Source of the DNA: Lingula anatina
Taxonomy: Eukaryota > Brachiopoda > Lingulata > Lingulida > Lingulidae
DNA: 52,561 nucleotides
Assembly (NCBI RefSeq): GCF_001039355.2
Contig: NW_019775633.1
Coordinates: forward strand, 225,168 to 277,728
Direction: 5' to 3'
Below the pieces are notes generated by a model. It was not told where the DNA came from, ran no database searches, and saw nothing but the letters and a program-made list of their open reading frames with translations. How positions within the stretch are numbered: position 1 is the stretch's first letter; each line of letters starts with the position of its first letter. Positions 1 to 11,619 of this stretch are shown piece after piece. Both the position numbers and the translations under genes were made by a program.

Positions 1-880
1 ATTATTTTTATTTATTTTCATACCCCCCTTCTCTTTTTCATTTACATTTTTTTTTTATTTTTGAATGTCCAAAAAGCTATTAATGATAGGTAAGGATAAT
101 GTCCAATGAAAAATCCAAATGAACAGAAAAATCGAAGGCGTTAAAAGTTTTAATTAGACTAATTATACCAGTAATAGACTGATATATTTCTATACTCCAT
201 CCTCTGCTGCATGCGTTGGCGGCCATTTTGGTTTATACATACCAGAAACGTGCTAGCATGCAGTCAATTATCCTACTGTGTTTTTTTGACAGGAAATAGG
301 TTCACAAGAGCCACAAATAAAGTATATCTGTCGACTTTTGGTTGTTTTTCTATTTTCCCTCAAAAATTGACGGCCATATTGAAAATGCTCAAAGTCTTGG
401 AAGTAGACACCAAGCTAACTTAATCTTTCTAGCCCTAAAGGATGGGTTTCTGTAATGGATGTTTACAGGAAAGATCACTGCAGGATTCGACTATTTAGTA
501 TATGGGAGTCAGTAGATATTCGCATGTATTGTGCAATATCACCCAGTGACATCATCATGACGTCATTATAACTGTTATAGATGTGCACAGTAAGTGTATG
601 TTTCTCAAATTTATTCATATTATCATAATTAACGCCGGTAGTGCTCGTTTAAGGGAATTTTTGATGTACGTAAAAATGCTGAATCAGCATATTTTAAGAA
701 AGCCGCTCATCCGGGTACTTGTGAATTTTGGAATTGCCCCCCGATCCAAAATTGACAAACACCCAATGGTCATTCATCGTGGAAAGTTTCATGCTTTTAT
801 CAACTTTTGCACAATTTTTTGGCTTAGCCGCCTAACTAGTGTTACAATCTCATGAATGCTTCACCAAACTTACACGTGTT
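1..880. other. Upstream non-coding DNA
   Basis: I see no convincing coding exon here. Short open frames show no domain, no good splice context and random-looking composition. A YY1-like core (the reverse complement of CCAAAATGGCC) lies at 219-231, a common feature of TATA-less animal promoters, but no coding exon obviously follows it before the one at 1019. Confidence 0.5.
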
Positions 881-884
881 AACT

Positions 885-1018
885 GAACTGTGATTGGCTA
901 ATTGGCTACCACATTCCACTACGCCATGTTGTGCTGAGCGCCATTTTGGTAGATGACGTAAGTAAGGCATGATCAACATATTTATCCCATTTATCCATTT
1001 ATCCGTCAAGCAGGAAGC
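885..1018 (+). promoter_or_regulatory. Candidate promoter and 5' UTR of the TNFR-like gene
   Basis: Just before the ATG at 1019 there are two inverted CCAAT boxes (ATTGG at 893-897 and 901-905). A YY1-like site (reverse complement CCAAAATGGCGC) lies at 938-949, and an ATF/CREB-like TGACGTAA at 954-961. I see no TATA box. The cluster and its place directly upstream of the first coding exon support a promoter. The transcription start itself cannot be seen. Confidence 0.45.
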
Positions 1019-1763
1019 ATGGCCTATCAAACAGCTAAATATATACAAGTAGCGGTGAGTACCCGTAAGATATCAGTGATATTGTAACGGCAATCTTTAA
1101 CATTTATTCATTGCAATGTATAATATATAAGGTACATGTACGTGTCCGGACTGTCATTGGCTCTACTAAAGGAATCGTGTCACCCTAAAAGTCAAACATA
1201 TTTGTATTCAACGCGTTTATGGTAGTTTAACCAGGTTAAAATTTGAATTATTTGGAATGCCTGTAAACTTGGCAGTATTCCTTATTTCCGAAACTCTCCA
1301 ACCAGTCTACTTTACGAAGATGAAAAATGACATCAATATAAAAAGCATTTCACTGTCTGCCTGTAAAAAATTATCTATAAATTTTGAAAGTGTCATAGAA
1401 GTATAGTATATTTCAAAACTTCTACAATCACGAACAAAGGGACCATTACTTAAATCACACTTTTAATCAATATACATATATAAATATAACACATTTTATG
1501 GTCAATGGTCATTTATATTATGTGCACCAAAGAAACGGAATGGTAACCTAGTGAAATAAGAACTCCTAATGACTTAGAAATGCAAAATAACTGATAAAGT
1601 ATTTTGGTAGTAATTGATAAGTTATCATATTAAAGCCGCCCACCTTTCAGATTATACTTACGTATCATTTGGAACTCAGGTTAATTATTTTAGAGTTTTA
1701 AAACAGACATTGTAAATGTTAGCTCTTGAAATGCAAGGCACATTCAGATGTTAATATAACAAT

Positions 1764-1794
<31 letters not shown>

Positions 1795-4700
1795 TTATAA
1801 GATTATCAAAACAATTATAATAATAATCATTAGTACTAGTATTTAGCTCTGTGTGTTTTTGTATAACTTCATTAATATTTTCTGTATCCTGAACATACTT
1901 TATTTAACCTCCTTTCTCAATGCACCTTTCATCATAACAAAAAAATACTTTTTTTAACATTTGAGATTATTCTCTACCAAGTATGCCCTGAGAAGTTAAA
2001 ACAAAAATAATACGACCTGGTAGGAGATTAAATAATTATGACTATTTCCATTACACTGTGACTTTATATTGTAAGTTTTGGTGACCTTAAGTGTTTGTTT
2101 TAGAAGTTTATAAAGGAAATATATTCAGCTATTTTGTGGTGAATAAACATATCTATTAGTTTTTTTTTAATTCATGATGGGTTAGGTATGGGACTACAAA
2201 AATACGCATGTACAAGATTAAACTTCTGGATATGTTTACAAAAGTACTTTGAGGCTTAATTGCAGTATATATATTGTGCTACATCCAATGTATGATTCCC
2301 ATATCTGATAGTGTTACTTCTTTTTAGTCCAGTTTAATTGTCTGCGTTATTTTTTCAAGTACCTATGATATAAAAACACCATAAAATACATCATATCCAT
2401 TTTTTGTTTGTTTATCTTTGATCGATAAGTGGTCTTTCCTGTACTGTTGCAACTCATTCCTTTTTTGTAGCAAGACACATAGTTGTAAACCTACTATTAC
2501 AGAATTATACATGTGTAGTCACTTGGTTTAAATTTAGTATAAGACAATATTAGTATGATGTTTGTGCAACTATATATATGAATTCTCTGAAAGAAATTCA
2601 TTTGAAATTCAGTCTATTGATAATGACCATAGGTTTGAACCATTTGCCTTGTACACAAAACCGAAGCCCTCTAACTCACAACGTTTTTGGTCACACCGTG
2701 ATGTAAATAATGAGGATTATTTACCAATATCAGTAAAAGTACTGTCCCTTATATGTATTTTGATAAGGATCCATCCCAGGAGAGTTAAGGAGTCAATGAC
2801 TTCCAAGACCACAACCCAAGCCTGAGCCGAGACGGGGGAAGACACCAAACGTCACCCATATACTTTCAGTCTATTGTAGCGTCTGAAAACTAGGTTCTAT
2901 CATAATATAGTATAACTAAAAAAATGCGTTAAATACCTGATTTCACAACTCCAGACTGCTGATTCAGTGAAGCACATCTGAAGGTTAATTGATGTGCTAA
3001 AAAGCATTTGCTAGAAAGCATGCTTGAATATTCAAACACAGTGACCCAATAAAGACTCATTGCTTTGCACCTTTTAAATAACAAACAGCTACACACTTAT
3101 CCGCGCGCTGCTTAGCAATTAGGTCGCTTACTGTTTACCGGGCCAATGTTTTATTTGAATAACAGGCTTGTTGTGAAAGAGTACCTCCCAGAAAAAAGAG
3201 TAACCTAAAAACTTTACTTCGCTACTTTGGCATTGCATTACTTTTCATAACAAATGGCTGTATGAAAAACAGTTATTCTAGTTTTTCAACTTTAGTTGTT
3301 TTCTTTTTCGTCTCTTAAATTTAACAATGGTAGCCTGTGGCTATAGCGAGGGTATATCTAAGGGTCAGAATAAGTTGCTCAAAAGTTTGCACAAAGAACA
3401 AGCTGTTCAAGCGTTACACGTACAAGCTTAGTATTCTGACCAGTCGTAGTAAATACTCTCCATGACTGAGGATCTGTCTTGTTTACTTATCAATTGATTA
3501 AATTCCGAAATTGGTAAATTCCTTTGCTTAATTTCTTTTTATCGGCTACACGATTGTGACGACACATTTAACGTTTATTTCAATTCATCCTTTAGCAGAT
3601 AGAATTCAGGTTGTGCTGGAATAGATTCTTACAACTGCTTGCGTTTGATGAAAATTCTTATATTTAATAATGAATGCTACTTATCTTTCTATTTGTACTA
3701 TGTGATTGTATTTCACTTCATTAATGCATGCATTCTCGACTTTTTTAATAGCGTGTTCATCTAATACTAGGGGATAGCATGCACACGTGGGTATTCGGTG
3801 TTTTCCATATCCTAATTTGCACACAATTTGATCATTCCTTTCCCCTCAAAGCGCCTATATTTGCAACAAGAAAATCCACTCTATATATTCAAAAAAGAAA
3901 AGAGAATACAGAAATACCAGAACGGGATTTTTTTTACCAATGGCGACAGCCTTGTAAAAAGTAGGCCAGCCTTATTTTGTTTGCATGTGGTAAAAAAGAT
4001 TCACATTCAACCTATTGTTGGCTGTAAATATAAAGTTAATAAAACAATTCCCGCTTACACCGGTGACATTGCTTGATATGTTTTAAAGTTGTGTTATTTG
4101 CCCATGATATTAGTCTCCCACTCGTAAGCTGCATGTATTCCCGCAAGTATACTCCAGCGCAGTAGACTACTGCAATCATACTGCAAACATGCTTCAAATC
4201 TGCTTCGATTTGGGAGCTAATTAGCATATTTGAAACATGCTTCTATCATGCTGCTAATCTACTGCATTAATGCTCCTCTCTGTACAAACCTATGTAATTT
4301 TTGGAGTAGAATTGCAGTAGGCTATGCTGCATTTCTACTGCAAATATGCTCCACACCACTTCTGCGTTAATGCTTTTTTGCTACTTCGATACTACTGCAT
4401 TTTCGTGCGGGAATTCTTGTAACCTTTCTGCAATATGTACCTTGTACTGTCAGAGTCCCGAGCAAAACAAAACTGTCGCTTGGTTTGTCTAATTTGATGT
4501 TGCAAACAAAAAAGTAATCGAACTCACCGTCTTAGATAAAGATACATTCTATGATAGCGCCAAAATACAGAAAAATGTGCAAAATGCCTACCTGTATGCT
4601 CAGGTGAGACCTAAAGCGCCATTCCGTTACCACAATCAGTTAAGTTCCCGGGATATGTAAATGTATATCAACAGACCCTGGGAGCTTTAAGGTGACTGCG

Positions 4701-7700
4701 CAAAGTAAATATCAGGAATAAGTAGGTAGATCATACGGGTCAATGCGCCAAATTGATTGGGCGCGCTTTATTAATCTGTTAAACCATAGGAAAGCTCTTG
4801 AATAGTACAAGCAATTAATATGCCCCGCTTGTCTGTCGGATTGATATGCTCGGAAAATATTATGTTCTGCAGTGGGCTTATTGCTGTACATTATGATGAT
4901 TACATTATCCATTAAAAAGTGCGTGTGCTTATACATGAATTACTACCGGTACTTATAAGATGTTTGATAGTATGAATATTAATACAAAAAAGCAGTTGAA
5001 TCATATTTTTGTCACTAATGCCGGCTTTTTTTTTTACAGATTTTTTTAGGAACAATTTCTTTCGCATCGGCAACAAGTTTTTCATGCAACGAGGATTTCC
5101 ATGCTTATAACCCGAATACTGGAAGGTAAGATCCCATTCCCATAGATTTTAGATCGATCTATCCCTGTGGGGAGTCTCACTAGATTGCTCTCAGCTTAGC
5201 CAGCTTAAGCGTCTGTTCCGCCTACTAAAAGCTGTAAGGGGGTTATTAACTATAGTGCGCGCACGGCTGACTGCAATTTAGCGTGACCCCCCCCCCCCCA
5301 GGGAGTTAGGTCGATCTAAATCTAAATCGATATAAATCTCTGGGAATGCACCCTCAGACATGACTCTCTCCCTAGTAGTCGAACAACTAGGACTCTCGTC
5401 AGTCTTATAATACAAAATAAATAATCTCAAACACTGGGCTTACCTACGTTAAACACACAATGGTTGCCTATTTATGAGATCATATCGGTAAAGTTGACGA
5501 TAACAAAACCACGGATGTGCAAAAGAAAGTGAAATCCGCTTAACATTAAAATTGGAATACTCTCGTTACAGTGTCTTCTCCAACAACATGCAGATGTATG
5601 CAAATAACCTGTCGCTTTTCTTTAAACTTTAACCAGGGTCTTTAAATGGGCATGCTGCGTTTTGACGATGTATCCACTCGTACATGTGTGTATGGCCTTT
5701 TTCCGTTTTTGTTACAGATGTGAACGCTGCGATTTCTGTTGTGTTGTGGAAAACGCTACTTTACCCTTCACAGGCGAAAAGGAATGTAGCCATCTCAGTC
5801 AAGAGGGATTACCATCCGGATGTTTTGACCCAGGATTTCCTACTATGTGTCTATATAAAAGTTACTCAGATTTTAAAGCGGCGAATGCTTCCACAACGGC
5901 AGGTAAATTTCATACCCAGTGTGACAGGAATGGTAGTCCGGATTTCCATATGCACAGTACAGGTTGGGGTTATATAAGCCTTGATTACATTTAAGATGCG
6001 CTGCCCTTTTGGTGTCCGTATACTGTCCGTAATTCTATTTTCGTACGGCGTCTAAGCGGAGGTAGACGGTGGCGAAATCGCACAGAATCGTACGGATTCA
6101 AGGCCTCCACAGTATCTGGCAAATTTTCGAAATCGTAAGCCCGTCGACAGTAACAATATCGAGATGGCATTCCGCAATCCACGCACAGGCAAAGCGCAGG
6201 CATTTGCACGGGTATTGTTCGGTGGGCTTGCGGATATCGAGTAACAACGCAAGGCGACCCTGCGATATGGTGTGATACGGAGCTGTCAGAATTGATAAGT
6301 CTTGATTACATTTGCCACGATGCAAGATTTGCACGATGAAGTGAAAATCGTAAGTAGCTAAGGGCTACGTGCGGGAGCCGTGCCATTTCGCCAACATTAC
6401 CTCGAGGCCATCTGGGGAAAATCGTACAGTGTATTTCTTTGAAAACTAATCGTCAGGAGCCCTTTTAATCTCAGTGCAGTTGCCAAACGCCTTGTGTGTG
6501 GCTTCATTGAAGATTGACACGCTGTCGGTGCATCCCCCTACGATTTTTTTCAATCTTATGTTCAGATTAAGAAAAACTACAAATTCACATTTCTGCAAAT
6601 GATTTACACCAAAGAGTTGTACAACTCTTTGATTACACTAATATTTAAACACCTTAAACATCCTTATGCCGCTTATGCCTCCTAAACTACCAAATAAGGA
6701 AGGGACAGAGACCAACAACAGGTTCAACCATTATCACTATCGCCGCAAGTCCACCGAACAATGGCCGTGCGGGAACTGCGCAATGCCATCTACGAAACTG
6801 TTACGGCCTGTGGGCTTACGAATTAAAAAGTTTGTTAAAAGTTTCAGCATGACAGAATCGTAGAGGCTACGGAGGCCGTGAATCCGTACGGACAACCATA
6901 TACGAGTTCATCGCACGGCACTCGTGGTAAATGTAATCTAGGCTTTCGTGGGAGTATTGGGGATAGTATGTCACCTGTACAAAGTAATGGGGAACAGATT
7001 ACGGTTCCTGTCGGACTACAGTTCCTGTCTGTCACAGTGGCATACCGCACGATGGGACCCAGTGGCTACCACCTTGCTGCGATGTTATAATTTAGAGATT
7101 TGTGGTAGCAATATCATGTGCTTTCTGGGTACTTTCAGAAATAGACTGAGAACCTATTTTAATGCAGTCGACCAAGAAATCAAAATAATATAGACGTAGA
7201 CTTCTTAAATTCATACAGCAGACCATTAGTGAGAAATAATCACTGATGCACCTTGACAAATTCACAGTGTTAAATGTTGCATTACTATTAATTTATTTCA
7301 GTCTTTGAGGAAGATCAAGGAACCAGCGCACCGCCAGGAATGAACCCTCGTTCTTCCGATGATAGTGTAGATACCGCGTATCGAATCGCGATAATTGCTG
7401 TAGTAGCCGGGGTAGCTCTGTCAATGGTGTTATCTGGCTTGTATCTTTTCCATAAGAAAGGTAATGCGAAGTCGGTTTGTCACTATTTTAAATTCAAATT
7501 ACTGTTTAACGTGCACTATCACATAATATTCTGTAACTGTATTTACTGTGTATCTATTTTGAAGAATTTATTTTAGAATGTCCACATGAATTTTGAAGTC
7601 GCACTTTAACATAAAGCTGTTACTACAAAATCGAAGTTTTCTCTTTTCCAAATTTCTGGTCATGTTAATCACTTCAAAGATCCATTTAGTATAAAAATAA

Positions 7701-9713
7701 TATCCGTATCCTATGGCTACATTCACTGAAGACTGCCAATGTACTTATCTGATCCCATAAACTGAAGTGTCTGATGTCGATATTTATTTTATTGCATGAT
7801 TTCGATCGACGTGATTTACGGGTCATTTGTAACTAAATTATGTTGTAATTAAACTTACCTACGCCAAACAGGTAATGTTATCACTCCCATTTGTCTGTTT
7901 GTCTTTAGACCAACTCAGGAAGGTATGTATGCATTTTGATGGTATTTTTAGGATAAGTCGAAATGGGCTGACTTAAAGGTGATAAAAATAAGGTGGCGAT
8001 CAATGTCATATTCAATGGTTTGCCTGTTTTTCTTGTATTTGTGCCTGTCTGTAAAACTGGGTTCCTATGCCTAGATCGATCCATCTGGATCAGTCTATCT
8101 CCCTGGGGAGTCTCACTAAATTGCTATCAACATGCCGGCTTAAATGTCTGTCATCAGCTAGGAGGTGAAGAAAATTACCACCTAATAGCTTTACTAGGCG
8201 TGACAGACATTTAAGCCAGTTAAATTGATAACAATTTCGTGAGACTCCTCAGGTAGATAGATCGATCCAAATACCTGTGGGAATGGTACCTAAGGAACAT
8301 TACGCAAACCGTCTGATATATTTTTTTTTACAAAAGTCAGAAATGGTCTTTATTTGGGTAGAAATTACGTGCTGTGTTAATTTACATTTTTTTTTTATTT
8401 TATAAAAAACATTTGTTTTTTCATAATGAATTAATAAAAACGAGATATTAGTAAATAATTAGTAAATGAAATGAGAATTGAATTAATTGATTGAGTTACT
8501 AATTAAATGAAATATACAGAATCAGAATTGAGTTGCTTTGGCGGGGATTTGAGTTCTCTGAGCGGTTTTCTAGTAAGAGATGGTATGAACATAGAAAAAT
8601 AGTTTTTAGTGTAGGAAAAATGCTTCTTTCGACTTGGTTGGAATATCCTATACGTGGGAATCATTAAGCAAGTCTTGAGATATTTTGTGTTAATGTATCT
8701 ATATATTTCAGGTATGATTACATGTAGTTTCGTGAGGGATAAATACCCCACACAAGAGACTGGCACCGGTCAAAACCCGGGAACCATAGAAGACGGACAC
8801 ACGGAGAATCTTCTCTCTGACCCTGGAACGGGTACGTATAATATCCATGATATCTAGTGTAGCGAAGAAGAAATGTATATACATTGTACCCAGTGACGGA
8901 TTGGGGGGGGGGGGGTATTAGGGGGTCCTACCCCCACCTTCCTTCGATTTCTGACAAAAATCTCACCAATGGTCCCCTCTCGATATTACAATTTTGACTA
9001 GCTGAATTATAGATCTAAACCGTACAAATGGAACCATTCGCCCTCTAAAATACCCAAAATTTTCGGTTTCCTTCAGCGGGCCCCGTACCCCACGCCAAGG
9101 GTGGGGGGGGGGGGGGTCGGCTTCGCATCCGCGGACAACCCCCACTTCAAATAATCCTGGATCCGCCCCTGTATACCCTCACCAAAAAAAAGGACCCTAC
9201 TTGTTTACTTTAACATTTTCGAATACTACGACTAGCATTTTTCGGGTTTAAAATTAGGTTATCGCAAAAAGACAGATTCCTTGGTTTAGGTTACAAGCGT
9301 GTACTTCGTAATTCACGTCTGATCCTATGGAATCAGAGTCGCTCAAATCTTAGGATTTCCCTTAAGTAAAAGATTTTCTCAAAATTATTTCTACATTGAT
9401 TGTTTTTAAACTTTGTTGTATTCTACATTCTGATTCAATAAACCCCTTATTATTTTTAGAACCGACCGAGAAATCTGATGAAGAGACTGAATTAACCGAC
9501 ATAAGGTACGCATTGGATGTTAATTTAGGTTGCTTTTTGATAGCGGCATGAAAAGTTTCAGCCAAACTACTTGTCATATTTTAAGTTAAAGTCTTAACAG
9601 AGCTAACAATAACATTTTATGATATGTTTAAGACACTGGAATGATGATAGATTCTGTATTGCAAAGCATATATACTAGTTTTTCATCTTTCTTCCAGATG
9701 TACGACGAATTGA
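1019..9713 (+). CDS. Single-pass TNF-receptor-like protein with TRAF-binding-type tail motif
   Basis: Seven exons: 1019-1054, 5040-5125, 5718-5902, 7302-7460, 8712-8831, 9460-9505, 9698-9713 (stop TGA). All junctions are GT-AG, phases agree, and the total is 648 nt or 215 residues. Residues 1-23 look like a signal peptide (hydrophobic core 11-23, AxA end). Residues 28-85 hold eight cysteines (28, 42, 45, 48, 49, 64, 76, 85) in a C-x13-C-x2-C-x2-CC pattern like one TNFR cysteine-rich module. N-glycosylation sequons are at N53 and N97. A transmembrane helix spans about 131-152, followed by HKK. The 63-residue acidic tail contains PTQET at 168-172, the PxQxT class bound by TRAF1/2/3/5, as in CD40. 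It has no death domain. The family call is inferred from architecture. Exon 1 is 4 kb upstream and joined by phase and signal-peptide continuity, so it is the least certain exon. Alternatives are another small cysteine-rich type I receptor. Confidence 0.68.
1055..5039 (+). other. Intron 1 of the TNFR-like gene
   Basis: Four kilobases of AT-rich sequence without a supportable exon. It contains a short AAT microsatellite near 1766-1790 and a family A MITE at 4140-4411. Open frames inside (for example around 2562-2825 and 3779-4076) lack domains and splice signals. Confidence 0.5.
4140..4411. mobile_element. MITE family A, copy 1
   Basis: A 272-bp element bounded by CCCGCA and TGCGGG. It is a close copy of 39493-39776. 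It is built from many repeats of a CTACTGCA-like word in both orientations. Compared with copy 2 it lacks about 12 bp just inside its left end. It encodes nothing, so it is a non-autonomous DNA transposon by structure. Confidence 0.8.
5135..5348. mobile_element. MITE family B, copy 1 (foldback)
   Basis: Ends CATTCCCATAGATTT and (reverse complement) CATTCCCAGAGATTT form terminal inverted repeats, with TAGATCGA-type subterminal blocks and the internal word GGGGAGTCTCACTA. It shares these with 8058-8292. It begins only nine bases after the exon 2 splice junction of the TNFR-like gene. A run of 13 C lies inside. Confidence 0.7.
5979..7100. mobile_element. Long inverted-repeat element, unclassified
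   Basis: Sequence at about 6055-6255 reappears inverted at about 6725-6930. For example, CGTACGGATTCA, CGTAAGCCC and ATTGTTCGGTGG blocks occur in the same order on the opposite strand. The word TTGATTACATTT with a flanking CCACGA recurs near 5981 and 6301, and a close inverted variant (CTAGATTACATTT) lies near 6930. The region is more GC-rich and CpG-rich than its surroundings. It lies in intron 3 of the TNFR-like gene and shows no transposase frame, so it is probably a non-autonomous transposon. Its exact ends are uncertain. Confidence 0.6.
8058..8292. mobile_element. MITE family B, copy 2 (foldback)
   Basis: An imperfect palindrome of about 235 bp. GGAGTCTCACTAAATTG and GGCTTAAATGTCTGTCA on the left are matched by their reverse complements on the right, with TAGATCGATC blocks outside them. 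It is related to 5135-5348 and sits in intron 4 of the TNFR-like gene. Confidence 0.75.
8891..9171. mobile_element. MITE with CAGGGGCGGATC-type ends
   Basis: The left end CAGTGACGGATTGGG matches the reverse complement of the right end, CAGGGGCGGATCCAGG. The same terminal word bounds 35602-35769. The interior has two long G runs and no coding capacity. This end type is common among hAT-like non-autonomous elements (family knowledge). A clean target-site duplication is not visible. Confidence 0.65.
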
Positions 9714-9845
9714 TTGACGCAATTGAGAACTGAGGACGCAGTTGAGAACATATGCACATAATATTTGCCAAATTAAAAGATGTGACGTGTATTACATAGT
9801 TTATTTAAAAGGATAACAACCGTTCGTAAGAAATCCATATTTCAC

Positions 9846-9851
9846 AATAAA
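9846..9851 (+). terminator. Polyadenylation signal AATAAA
   Basis: A canonical AATAAA lies 133 nt after the stop codon of the TNFR-like gene, with a weaker ATTAAA-type hexamer near 9773. Either could set the 3' end of that transcript. Confidence 0.5.
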
Positions 9852-10700
9852 TACATCGTAAATAACTTATAGAAATACAATAAATTCTATTTTACTTGCC
9901 ATTTTTGCTTACCATCACATCAGGTGGCCTCCACAGATGTCTTTACTTTGTAAATTCTCTTAAGAGATTATTACAAAAAACAAACTTTTTAGAAAGAAAA
10001 AATTAGGGACTTATTTTGAATGTAGGAATGGATTTATTTACCATTGATAAGAATGGGAATTTTTACTTTACCCCATGAAAATTAATTTTTGGCCAAAATG
10101 AACAGTTGTTATCCCTTTAATGTTCCCTGTATTAGAATGATTGTATTAGAATGAGCTTTTATCATGGAATTTCTAAGCGAATCTATTTTCACCTTATTCG
10201 TATACAGGGAATTGTATTTTACACATGACACATGACATAGCAGATGTCTTGATGATTCTCTATCTGGTTATTTTGCCCGTTCATGTTTACCTTTGTGGTC
10301 GGCTAAGTCGAGACCTTATCGGCAAGCGTGACGGTGGTTGACTCAATCTTGTTACATAGTTGTAATAAGGACGCCAAAACCAACAATTAATCCAGGGCAA
10401 TTAACTTTTGGTCGAAATTTAAAAAAAAGAACATGTGAGTAAGGCACGTGTCTTATAGAGTTATTTAACCATCATACAGTAAGCTTAATTGGCAGAAATT
10501 TTAATCAAGTAATACTTCCCAACAAAGCTTGGGGTCCTGGACCTAATTTGACAGAAAACTGCAAGTACATGTATCCACCTTTCGACCGCAACTTGATACG
10601 CCAACAAATTGTTTCTAACGCTCACAAAAGAATGAGGTGGTGTCCCTCATATTGTATTTGTCTGTATTCCTGCAAAGAAGTGCTACACCAAGAGAATTGT
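9852..10700. other. Intergenic DNA, nothing recognised
   Basis: AT-rich sequence after the 3' end of the TNFR-like gene. I found no exon, RNA gene or clear repeat in it. Confidence 0.4.
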
Positions 10701-11115
10701 CAACCTTCAATTTAACCAGATATTGAATATTATAAAATGGGAGAGCCACAAGAGATCATTCTGATTCGTCAAATTTATTCTTGTTAACTGGCTTTCACCA
10801 GTCAGCATCACCCGTAAGAACACTTTAACAGGAAAAAATAATGTCATCAAACAGAATGTAAACACAGAAGGCGTAGAGTCGATTTGTTTAATTGAGGCAG
10901 GTCTGCCAATGTTAAGATTCCGTGCCATACCCTTCACCCGGGCCGCAAATTCCGTGGACATTTTTGCACAGGCGAGTTCAGAGAGTACCATCTATTTAAC
11001 CAGAGGCATATATGTTAATATTTAGGGGAAAATGAATCTACAGTGTATGGCTATGGTAGAGGGTTTAATTGGAGAAGATGAAGGGGTTATAGATGACCCT
11101 TGACTTTGACTTTGT

Positions 11116-11300
11116 CTTTGCGGGATATCAGTGCAAACAGAGAAGCGTGGTCTGCTTGACTGCCCTGTGACTAAACAATTAAGAGATAAGCATGAACCCA
11201 CTATTAATAGTGTATATGAAATGTGTGAAAGACCCGTGGAGATTGTGGTAGATTTTGTGAACAAAGCGTATCCTCAGTATCTAATAATTAAGCTATCAGC
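11116..11300 (+). pseudogene. Possible fragment resembling the end of a PARP catalytic domain
   Basis: The plus-strand frame reads NSVYEMCERPVEIVV and then NKAYPQYLIIK. This resembles the last strand of PARP14-type catalytic domains, where a Y-D-S-V segment is followed by an F-V-V-F strand and an AYPEYLI end (family memory, not a search). No upstream PARP core, NAD-binding H-Y-E triad region or good exon structure is visible nearby. An upstream in-frame stretch has a stop near 11098. If related, it is an isolated, probably dead piece. It could also be chance. Confidence 0.25.
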
Positions 11301-11454
11301 AGCACTGTGTAATAGGCTCTGTGTACGTTTGTGTGCTTTTAAATTGTGCATTTCTTGTTGCTGTTTATGTTGCTACACCTACAAGGAAATCAACTACGAC
11401 TACTGCTGTATATATTATTGCTTTACATGTACATTAATCAACATACTGAATTCG

Positions 11455-11618
11455 GGAAAAGGAAGTATGTATACCTGTACTTTCCTGACCCTAACTTCTC
11501 CTTAACAATCTGGGAAATTAAAGAGTCCTTGACCCACGTTAAGCGTGGGACTTTTAAGTTCCCATCCCTTCAAGATTTAAAACGGACAAGTGACGGGCCT
11601 CTTAAAGAAGTAATATAG
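11455..11618 (+). pseudogene. Unrecognised coding-like segment
   Basis: An open frame with protein-like composition (KYVYLYFPDPNF, IWEIKESLTHV, TFKFPSLQDLKR) ends at a TAG at 11616-11618. There is no good acceptor or start codon to anchor it and no known domain. It follows the PARP-like fragment in another frame, so the two could belong to one decayed gene. I do not assign a function. Confidence 0.2.
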
Positions 11619-11619
11619 T

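Noticed and set aside
211-423. 70-codon frame near a YY1-like site
   Set aside because: Starts inside the YY1-like region, but has no domain, no splice donor at its end and no conservation evidence.
2562-2825. 87-codon frame
   Set aside because: Lies in intron 1 of the TNFR-like model with no acceptor or donor of matching phase and no recognisable motif.
4140-4411. Repeated CTACTGCA words taken as a possible CRISPR-like array
   Set aside because: Spacing and orientation are irregular, and the whole block recurs with inverted ends elsewhere, which fits a MITE. The DNA is from an intron-bearing eukaryotic genome.
6666-7193. Cluster of overlapping frames on both strands
   Set aside because: All fall inside the inverted-repeat element. 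They mirror each other on both strands, as expected from higher GC content.
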